Assembly (NCBI RefSeq): GCF_002165305.2
Contig: NZ_CP032286.1
Location: forward strand, 3,162,001-3,226,000
Source: Acinetobacter sp. WCHA55
GTDB lineage: Bacteria > Pseudomonadota > Gammaproteobacteria > Pseudomonadales > Moraxellaceae
Reading direction: 5' to 3'
DNA length: 64,000 nt
Each line of letters starts with the position of its first letter. The stretch's first letter is position 1. The notes beneath the pieces were generated by a model. That model searched no databases, was not told the DNA's origin, and saw only the letters and a program-made list of their open reading frames with translations. A program made the translations under genes and the position numbers. Of the stretch, positions 57,890 through 64,000 are shown in pieces.

Positions 57890-58274
57890 TTAAGCTCTCA
57901 AAATTTCTTTAGACATGAATCATTTACTGACTCCATACACATAAATTTTAAAGCTATTTTTTAACAATAGGTCAATTTTAATTAGGCAACTGCTGTGTAA
58001 TTCATCGTTTGCCAATCTCACTATTGGATCTTTTGAACTGATCCCAGAAGCCAAGAAGTAGTCGAACGCTTTGATTCATAGGCGGAAAAAACCTCACAAC
58101 CTATATATTATATTTTGCGATACATATTAAAAAATAGAATTAAGAATAGAAAAATAATTCAATGTTTTATAAAGATTTATTTTAGTAAACCGAACATTTT
58201 AACCAAAATTAAAATATTTCAAACACATCACTTACAAAAAAATGCATTACTTTAGTTGAATATGTTAAATAAAA

Positions 58275-58303
58275 ATGACAATTTTTTAGCGATTACTTAT
58301 ACA
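58275..58303 (+). promoter_or_regulatory. Candidate promoter of the OprD-family porin
   Basis: -35 ATGACA (58275-58280), a 17-bp spacer, and -10 TATACA (58298-58303). It would start transcription near 58310, about 40 nt before the ATG. Confidence 0.5.
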
Positions 58304-58333
58304 ATTGCTGCTCTCTTTCCATGCAATTTGTAT
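58299..58333 (+). promoter_or_regulatory. Dyad over the -10/+1 region of the OprD-family porin
   Basis: ATACAATTGC (58299-58308) and GCAATTTGTAT (58323-58333) form an inverted repeat of ten pairs with one bulged T. It overlaps the predicted -10 and start point, a typical repressor position; as RNA only the 3' arm would be transcribed from that promoter. Confidence 0.45.
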
Positions 58334-58348
58334 AAGGTTCGCTCCCCA

Positions 58349-59695
58349 ATGCAAAACACAAAAAAATTAGCATTAGCAGTTTTAGTACAAACTGCCCTCA
58401 TCTCAACAGCTTTTGCGAGTGAGCAAAGTGAATCTAAAGGTTTCGTTGAGGACGCTGAAGGATCAGTGTTATTCCGTACTGGTTATTTAAGTCGTGATAA
58501 AACCAACTACCGTGACAATACTACTGGCTTAGAAAAGCAAGTAGACGACACAAGTTCTGCAGCTCAAACAGCAATGGTTAAAATTGAGTCTGGTTATACC
58601 AAAGGTATTGTTGGTTTTGGTGTTGGTATCATCGGAGATGCTTCATTCAAACTTGGTGATAACGATAATGCTGGTAATGGCATGATTCCTCAGCACCCAG
58701 ATGGCTCTGCATATGACCACTGGGCTCGTGGTGGTGGTATCGTCAAAGCTCGTATTTCAAATACTGAAGTGCGTTATGGTACTCAAGTACTCGACCTACC
58801 TGTATTAGCAAGTAACACTGCACGTTTAGTCCCTGAATACTTTGAAGGTGTATTAGCAACAAGCCGTGAAATTAACGGTCTTGAGTTAACTGCGGGTAAA
58901 TTTACCAAGAACCAATATTCAGACCAAATCAAAAGTGATGGCAATGAATTAGATCGTGCTGTCGTTTGGGGTGCAAAATATAAATTTAATGATGCACTCA
59001 ATGCATCTTATTTTGGTACTGATATCAAGGATCGTTTAGATCGTCATTATGTGAATGCCAACTATAAACAAGCGCTTGCGAACAATAGCTCATTGACCTA
59101 TGACTTCAGTGGTTACCATACAAAATGGGATACTAAAGCTGATGGTAGTGCGTATACATACTCACATACGACCAGTGATCTAACCGACTTAAGCAACAAT
59201 ATTTGGGCTATTTCTGGAACCTATAACACAGGTAACCATAATGTCATGATGGCTTACCAACAAAACACGGGTAATACTGGTTATGACTATGGTTTAGGTA
59301 AAGGTGTGGGTGACGGTCATCAGACTATTTACTTACCAAACTCTTACCTTTCAGACTTCATTGGTAACGATGAAAAATCAGTACAACTTCAATATACTTA
59401 TGACTTCGCAGGTTTGAATGTTCCTGGTTTAAGCTGGACGACTGCATATGTTTATGGTTGGGATATTGATGTTGCAGACTTAAGCAACCGTTCACAATTG
59501 ATTGTAGACAATGCTACAGAGCGTGAATTCTTTAACCAAGTAAAATATACAGTCCAGTCTGGTTTTGCCAAAGATGCGAGCTTACGTTTACGTCACTCTT
59601 ACTACCGTGCAAGCGATGAGTACCAAGCAGGCAATTACATCGGTGACACCAACGAATGGCGTATTTGGTTAGACATTCCTGTGAAATTCTTCTAA
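58349..59695 (+). CDS. OprD family outer-membrane porin
   Basis: 448 residues from the ATG at 58349 (MQNTKKLALAVLVQ); the longer frame would put 31 extra residues before the signal peptide. The signal ends STAFASEQ near residue 25. The mature protein has the OprD pattern: FVEDAEGSVLFRTGYLSRD, GLELTAGKFTKNQ, ARISNTEVRYGTQVLDLPVLAS, Arg-rich barrel strands, and a terminal Phe. Such porins take up basic amino acids or small carboxylates and affect carbapenem entry. It may be the OccAB1/OprD of A. baumannii, which sits in this region; that identity is inference. Confidence 0.88.
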   Translation: MQNTKKLALAVLVQTALISTAFASEQSESKGFVEDAEGSVLFRTGYLSRDKTNYRDNTTGLEKQVDDTSSAAQTAMVKIESGYTKGIVGFGVGIIGDASFKLGDNDNAGNGMIPQHPDGSAYDHWARGGGIVKARISNTEVRYGTQVLDLPVLASNTARLVPEYFEGVLATSREINGLELTAGKFTKNQYSDQIKSDGNELDRAVVWGAKYKFNDALNASYFGTDIKDRLDRHYVNANYKQALANNSSLTYDFSGYHTKWDTKADGSAYTYSHTTSDLTDLSNNIWAISGTYNTGNHNVMMAYQQNTGNTGYDYGLGKGVGDGHQTIYLPNSYLSDFIGNDEKSVQLQYTYDFAGLNVPGLSWTTAYVYGWDIDVADLSNRSQLIVDNATEREFFNQVKYTVQSGFAKDASLRLRHSYYRASDEYQAGNYIGDTNEWRIWLDIPVKFF

Positions 59696-59720
59696 TTTCT
59701 ACGGAAAAACTAATCTAATA

Positions 59721-59750
59721 AAAAAAACCTGCACATTGTGCAGGTTTTTT
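59721..59750. terminator. Bidirectional terminator oprD-family gene / ppa
   Basis: AACCTGCAC pairs with GTGCAGGTT around an ATT loop (59726-59746), with A- and T-runs on both sides. Confidence 0.9.
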
Positions 59751-59799
59751 ATTGAAGCCTTCAATCAAACACAGTTCAATTGAGGCTTCACAGACGGGG

Positions 59800-60324
59800 T
59801 TATTTTGCTGCTTCGATTGCTTTAAGCACTTCTTGCTTCGCAACTTCAGAACCTTCCCAACCTGTTAATTTAACCCACTTCCCTGGCTCTAAGTCTTTAT
59901 AGTGCGCGAAGAAGTGTTCAACTTGTTGAATCAGTAAAGGTGGAAGATCGGTATATTCTTTCACGTCTTTATAAATTGGTGTTAATTTGTCGTGTGGTAC
60001 TGCGATCAATTTCGCATCGATACCACCATCATCTTCCATGTTCAATTTACCTACAGGACGGCAACGAATCACTGAACCTGGTTCAACTGGATGTGGCGTT
60101 ACTACAAGCACGTCTAATGGGTCACCATCTTCAGACAAGGTGTTTGGCACATAACCATAGTTTGCTGGGTAGAACATTGCAGTACCCATGAAACGATCTA
60201 CAAAAAGTGCATCCGAATCTTTATCAATTTCATATTTAATTGGTGCTGCATTTGCAGGAATTTCGATGATCACGTAGATATCGTTCGGTGCATCTTTACC
60301 CGCAGGGATATTGCTGTAGCTCAT
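59800..60324 (-). CDS. ppa: Inorganic pyrophosphatase (family I)
   Basis: 174 residues from the ATG at 60324 ([13 protein letters not shown]); the longer frame adds 14 residues not found in the family. The signature DGDPLDVLV near residue 65 carries the Mg-binding aspartates. KYEIDK and the C-terminal [13 protein letters not shown] segments match. It hydrolyses pyrophosphate and so drives biosynthetic reactions. It is monocistronic and convergent with the porin gene. Confidence 0.97.
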   Translation of the reverse strand: MSYSNIPAGKDAPNDIYVIIEIPANAAPIKYEIDKDSDALFVDRFMGTAMFYPANYGYVPNTLSEDGDPLDVLVVTPHPVEPGSVIRCRPVGKLNMEDDGGIDAKLIAVPHDKLTPIYKDVKEYTDLPPLLIQQVEHFFAHYKDLEPGKWVKLTGWEGSEVAKQEVLKAIEAAK

Positions 60325-60441
60325 AACATCACTCTTTAACAAGTTAAATCTTTTAAAAAACCGCATCGATTATAACGGTTTTTGAGAAAAAATATTTCTG
60401 CGATTATACATCCACTGGGTGAAAATATGTATGTTTCGCAC

Positions 60442-60846
60442 TTAGCCCATCGTCAGTCGAATGACCAACAATAATAAACAAATAGGACACAATAGTGATA
60501 AGAGCCAAACGATCGAACGAAGCGTTGACCAGTTGGCTAAATAGCAAATACCATACACCACTCGAAAGACAAGATAGGCAATACCAAAAGTCATGGTGAC
60601 TACTTGCGGAATCACCATATACTCAGCCATTAAGATGGCTGCAATAAATAACGGTAAACTCTCAAAGCTATTTTGCTGTGCTGCATTAGCACGTGCTGCC
60701 AGACCAGTCGTCTTGGCGAGAAATTCACGCGGATGTTGATTATCCTTGGCGCGAAATCCTGCTGTTTTTTTAGCAATGATTGTAAATACGTAAGGCAGTA
60801 AACAAGCAATTAAAATGAGATAAATAATCCCGCTAATGCTTTGCAT
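60442..60846 (-). CDS. MAPEG family membrane protein
   Basis: 134 residues with four predicted membrane helices. The MAPEG features are RAxxAxxNxxExLPLFIAA-like (RANAAQQNSFESLPLF, near residue 55) and the later FRVVYGICYL. Bacterial members include glutathione-dependent transferases/peroxidases, but many have no known activity. It stands alone between ppa and a divergent small membrane protein. Confidence 0.85.
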   Translation of the reverse strand: MQSISGIIYLILIACLLPYVFTIIAKKTAGFRAKDNQHPREFLAKTTGLAARANAAQQNSFESLPLFIAAILMAEYMVIPQVVTMTFGIAYLVFRVVYGICYLANWSTLRSIVWLLSLLCPICLLLLVIRLTMG

Positions 60847-60953
60847 TGGTTTTTTCTCATCAAGATCATTTCAAAAGCTATCATAGCATGGCATTCGGAG
60901 GATAAATTTGGTTAAATTATAGTGTTTTTATAATTTCCCGATGAGACTCCAGC

Positions 60954-61334
60954 ATGGCTAGCCCTGATCAAAAAGAAATGTTCGACGTGCTCGAAATTCA
61001 GCGTCAACATCAACGCCAAGTGGATCGTGTTTTAAAAATTGTGCTTCCTGTTACGGCATTTTTATTGGCGGTCATTTGTGCCAATATGAATATTGGTTCG
61101 ACCCTTGGCACACTGGTCATGCTGATCATTGCATTTTGGATGGTCGGGATTAAACGTCAAAACCTATGGTCTTGGTTACTTGCAGTGACCGTCTATTGTC
61201 TGATCGATAATATACTGAGCTTTGGTAGTTTTGCTTTTCCAGCTTTTAGTCGTCAGTGCGGTACGATGCTGACCTTTGTTGGCATTTTGGGCATTGGCCG
61301 TCCCTATATCGACCGCTGGTTAATGAAGAATTAA
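60954..61334 (+). CDS. Uncharacterised small membrane protein
   Basis: 126 residues. A charged, Gln-rich N-terminus (residues 1-28) is followed by three or four hydrophobic helices (about 32-50, 53-70, 76-95 and 100-118). No family was recognised. It has its own terminator and starts 107 bp from the divergent MAPEG gene. The sequence gives no hint of substrate or partner. Confidence 0.7.
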   Translation: MASPDQKEMFDVLEIQRQHQRQVDRVLKIVLPVTAFLLAVICANMNIGSTLGTLVMLIIAFWMVGIKRQNLWSWLLAVTVYCLIDNILSFGSFAFPAFSRQCGTMLTFVGILGIGRPYIDRWLMKN

Positions 61335-61344
61335 ATGCGAACAT

Positions 61345-61373
61345 AAAAAAAAGCGCCTGACGGCGCTTTTTTT
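61345..61373. terminator. Bidirectional terminator small membrane protein / fadD
   Basis: AAAGCGCC pairs with GGCGCTTT around TGAC (61350-61369), with long A- and T-runs outside. Confidence 0.92.
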
Positions 61374-61381
61374 ATTTGAAC

Positions 61382-63061
61382 TTAAGCTGTTTTACGTAAA
61401 TCTTTACGCAGGATTTTACCTACGTTTGATTTCGGTAACTCATCCATGAATTCAACATAACGCGGACGTTTGTAACCCGTTAAGTTTTCTTTCGCAAATG
61501 CTAATACTTCTTCTGTAGTTAAAGATGGATCTTTCTTCACCACAAATAGTTTTGGTACCTCACCTGATTTTTCATCAGGTACACCAATAGCAGCCACTTC
61601 CAATACTTTAGGATGCTTTGAAACCACTTCTTCAATTTCTGAAGGGTAAACGTTAAAGCCTGACACTAAAATCATGTCTTTCTTACGGTCTACAATTTTT
61701 ACATAGCCGCGAGGGTCCATGATCCCAATGTCACCCGTACGGAAGAAACCATCTTCAGTCATCACTTTAGCTGTTTCATCTGGACGGTTCCAATAGCCAC
61801 GCATCACTTGTGGACCACGGATTGAAATCTCACCTTGTTCACCCAGTGCAACTTCCTTGCCGTCATCATCCAAAATTGCAACTTCAGTTAGTGGCAATGG
61901 GATACCAATCGTGCCACTGAACTCTTCTGACGCTGGCGGATTTGCTGTTGCCACAGGTGAAGTTTCAGATAGGCCGTAACCTTCAATGATGTTGGTTCCA
62001 GTAATTCGCTTCCACGCTTCTGCTGTAGAAGGAAGCACAGCCATACCACCGCCCATCGCCATTTTCAATTTGCTGTGGTCGAGTTGCTTAAACTCTTCAT
62101 TGTTCACTAAAGCATTAAATAGTGTATTCACTGCTGGGAAGAATGACGGTTGATATTTACGTAATTCTTTCATCACCGCAGGTAAGTCACGCGGGTTTGG
62201 AATCAAAACGTTGGCTTGGCCTTTGTACATGCCGTACATCGCACAAACCATGAATGCAAAGATATGATATAGCGGTAATGCACAGAAAATGCGGTCATCA
62301 GGCTGACCATCTTGTGCACCAAATTTACTTTGGAAAATACCATCACACTGCAACATGTTCGCCACAAGGTTGCGATGCGTCAGTTCTGCACCTTTAGATA
62401 CCCCTGTAGTGCCGCCAGTATACTGAAGCACTGCTGTGTCACTTAACGTTAAGTTCGGGCGCTTATAGTTACTCGCGCTGACTTTCGACATGGCTGCGTT
62501 AAAGCGAATATGGCCAGGAATATTCCATGCTGGAATTTGCTTACGCACAGAACGTAATACGAAGTTCACCAGTGTGCCTTTTAATGCACCTAACATGTCA
62601 CCTACAGAGGCAATCACGACATGTTTAACTGGCGTTTTACCATTAATCGCTTGATAAACAGAGGCAAAGTTTTCAATGATCACCAAAACTTCTGAACCCG
62701 AGTCATTTAACTGATGTTCAAGTTCGCGCGCGGTATACAGTGGATTGACGTTAACAAGTACTAAACCTGCACGGAATACACCCAAAGCAACGATAGGATA
62801 CTGAAGAACGTTCGGCATCATCACAGCGACACGTGAGCCTTTTGCTAGACCCAAACTTTGTAAATACGTTGCAAATTTACGGCTTGCTTCTTCTAACTCA
62901 TTAAAAGTGAGCACTTTATCCATAAAGATAAAAGCATCACGAGAGCCAAATTTTTGGAAATTTCGTTCAAAAACATCGACTAATGATGTGTTTTCTGGTG
63001 GCAATTCTACAGTCTCTGGAATCCCCGTTTTTTGGTATTCTGCGAACCAAATTTTTTCCAT
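61382..63061 (-). CDS. fadD: Long-chain fatty acid--CoA ligase
   Basis: 559 residues, close to E. coli FadD. The P-loop is YTGGTTGVSKGAELTHRN near residue 213, the second AMP motif YGLSETSP near residue 360, and the FACS-type segment DGFFRTGDIG with KDMILVSGFNVYPSEIEEV near residue 430-470. The catalytic Lys is in SNVGKILRKDLR near the C-terminus. It activates fatty acids to acyl-CoA for beta-oxidation. It is a single gene; the 148-bp gap to parC (63062-63209) shows no clear element. Confidence 0.94.
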   Translation of the reverse strand: MEKIWFAEYQKTGIPETVELPPENTSLVDVFERNFQKFGSRDAFIFMDKVLTFNELEEASRKFATYLQSLGLAKGSRVAVMMPNVLQYPIVALGVFRAGLVLVNVNPLYTARELEHQLNDSGSEVLVIIENFASVYQAINGKTPVKHVVIASVGDMLGALKGTLVNFVLRSVRKQIPAWNIPGHIRFNAAMSKVSASNYKRPNLTLSDTAVLQYTGGTTGVSKGAELTHRNLVANMLQCDGIFQSKFGAQDGQPDDRIFCALPLYHIFAFMVCAMYGMYKGQANVLIPNPRDLPAVMKELRKYQPSFFPAVNTLFNALVNNEEFKQLDHSKLKMAMGGGMAVLPSTAEAWKRITGTNIIEGYGLSETSPVATANPPASEEFSGTIGIPLPLTEVAILDDDGKEVALGEQGEISIRGPQVMRGYWNRPDETAKVMTEDGFFRTGDIGIMDPRGYVKIVDRKKDMILVSGFNVYPSEIEEVVSKHPKVLEVAAIGVPDEKSGEVPKLFVVKKDPSLTTEEVLAFAKENLTGYKRPRYVEFMDELPKSNVGKILRKDLRKTA

Positions 63062-63209
63062 ATCGCCCGATTCTCCTATCAGTAATCCTTAAATTTCAAC
63101 TATTGTTCTCAATATTAAGCGCTCTTTATTTAACTTCTGTTGCTTAATACTGCATCCATTTCCCACATACATACCATATATAACGTATTTTGATCGATGG
63201 ATGCTAGTT

Positions 63210-64000
63210 TTATCTCTGAACTAACAGTTTATTTGCTTTTTGATAACCACGTGGTAATAACTGCCCTTTTGATGCTCTTTTACCTATGTATTTTTGCAAG
63301 TCATCACCCTTCAATTTTAATTGCTGCTGTCCTGCAACGACTTGCAGTATTTCATCTAGCGTTAATCTTGTCATGAATACAATTTGATCTTTCTCTTCAA
63401 GTTGTATCAATTTATTACCTTTACCTTTATTCAAAATAGGCAACTCTGACAACTCTAAAATCAACAAACGACCCGTTGAGGTCAATAACGCCAAATGGGT
63501 GGCCTGATCAACACTGGTTAACGGCATAACTGTAGCTTTTTCAGGTAAGGTCAGGAACGCTTTACCTGCTTTTGCATTGGTATCTAACTGTTTTGCCTGT
63601 GTTTTAAAACCGTACCCTTTACTGCTCAGCGCTATGACTTCGGCTTCATCATCAGCAATGAAGACTTGTTTAAATCCAACGCCACTGGCTGGAGATAATT
63701 TTGAACTCAACGGTTCGCCCAGACCACGCGCGGAAGGCAGGCTATTAATGGCTAGGGCATAACTACGCCCTGACTCATCTAGCACATACACGCGCTGATT
63801 CGATTTGCCTTGTGCATGACTGAGGTATTGATCGCCTGCACGGAAATTCAAGTTTTCAGCATCAACTTCATGACCTTTGGCTGAACGAATCCACCCTGCT
63901 TCAGACAACACCACAGTCACAGGATCAGCAGGCATGAAATCTTGCTCACTCATCGCCGTCGCTTCTGCACGATGTACGATTGGTGAACGACGGTCATCAC
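63210..64000 (-). CDS. parC: DNA topoisomerase IV subunit A, C-terminal part (partial)
   Basis: The last 263 codons; the gene continues past the right edge. The frame is open to the edge (DDRRSPIVHRAEATAM before MSEQDF), matching E. coli ParC DDRRSPLQEREEAKAM. The fragment is the C-terminal beta-pinwheel with GWIRSAKGHEVDA, GKSNQ, SLPSARGLGEPL and GKGNKLIQL. ParC with ParE decatenates daughter chromosomes. The quinolone-resistance region and the catalytic Tyr lie outside the window, so resistance cannot be judged. Confidence 0.95.
   Translation of the reverse strand, partial: DDRRSPIVHRAEATAMSEQDFMPADPVTVVLSEAGWIRSAKGHEVDAENLNFRAGDQYLSHAQGKSNQRVYVLDESGRSYALAINSLPSARGLGEPLSSKLSPASGVGFKQVFIADDEAEVIALSSKGYGFKTQAKQLDTNAKAGKAFLTLPEKATVMPLTSVDQATHLALLTSTGRLLILELSELPILNKGKGNKLIQLEEKDQIVFMTRLTLDEILQVVAGQQQLKLKGDDLQKYIGKRASKGQLLPRGYQKANKLLVQR

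Larger units (their letters stand above)
57890..58348 (+). other. 459-bp intergenic region upstream of the OprD-family gene
   Basis: Very AT-rich divergent region. It holds the promoter and dyad of the porin gene (58275-58333). The rest (57890-58270) shows no gene that can be supported and no obvious structure; it must also hold the promoter of TorF-like copy 2. Confidence 0.6.

Overview
The window is a chromosomal segment of an Acinetobacter, most likely from or close to the A. baumannii group. The pointers are the AT-rich coding style, an intact ISAba1-type insertion sequence, and gene neighbourhoods familiar from that genus (nrdR-ribD-adenine methylase-ribE, gspN-gspC-gspD, hns of the 107-residue Acinetobacter type, gacA next to pilS-pilR, comM next to a ubiK-like gene and glnK-amtB). 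The species call is inference. Almost everything is core housekeeping; the only clear mobile element is the ISAba1-type copy. No tRNA, rRNA, prophage or CRISPR array was seen.

Layout. 1-5.7 kb (minus): 5' end of trpE, gph, then a type II secretion block gspN-gspC-gspD followed by a tail-anchored FHA protein. 5.9-10.5 kb (minus): hns, a hotdog thioesterase, and the haem block hemC-hemD-hemX-hemY. 10.7-12.6 kb: an AlgR/AlgZ-like LytTR two-component pair, divergent from argH-yggX. 14.3-14.8 kb: a convergent intergenic region that appears to encode an 88-nt C-rich small RNA. 14.8-17 kb: phoU and tolC. 17.2-23.7 kb (plus): an unknown lipoprotein, thiC behind a TPP riboswitch, nudF-cpdA, dksA-gluQ. 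23.9-29.1 kb (minus): murD-ftsW and a Fur-type feoA-feoB-small Cys-rich gene operon. 29.2-34.9 kb (plus): xerC, a dsbC-like lipoprotein, ISAba1, hom, thrC. The IS lies between dsbC and hom, with its outward promoter reading into hom.

35-40 kb: pbpG, then gacA-pilS-pilR. 39.9-45 kb (minus): ctp, gpmI, lptF-lptG. 45.1-47.6 kb (plus): pepA-holC and a coiled-coil protein of unknown function. 47.7-52 kb (minus): a DedA protein and the riboflavin block nrdR-ribD-(adenine methylase)-ribE. 52.1-53.9 kb (minus): glnK-amtB behind a well-matched sigma-54 promoter. 54.2-56 kb (plus): a ubiK-like gene and an uninterrupted comM, the usual integration target of AbaR resistance islands. 56-59.7 kb: two tandem TorF-type porin-like genes and an OprD-family porin. 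59.8-64 kb: ppa, a MAPEG protein, a small membrane protein, fadD and the 3' part of parC.

No large undescribed gene system is visible. The most novel signals are non-coding: the candidate C-rich sRNA with upstream direct repeats (14583-14752), structured leaders in front of the unknown lipoprotein, nudF, dksA and gluQ, a dyad over the oprD promoter, and nested dyads between gluQ and ftsW. All start choices that differ from the longest open frame are explained in the entries.
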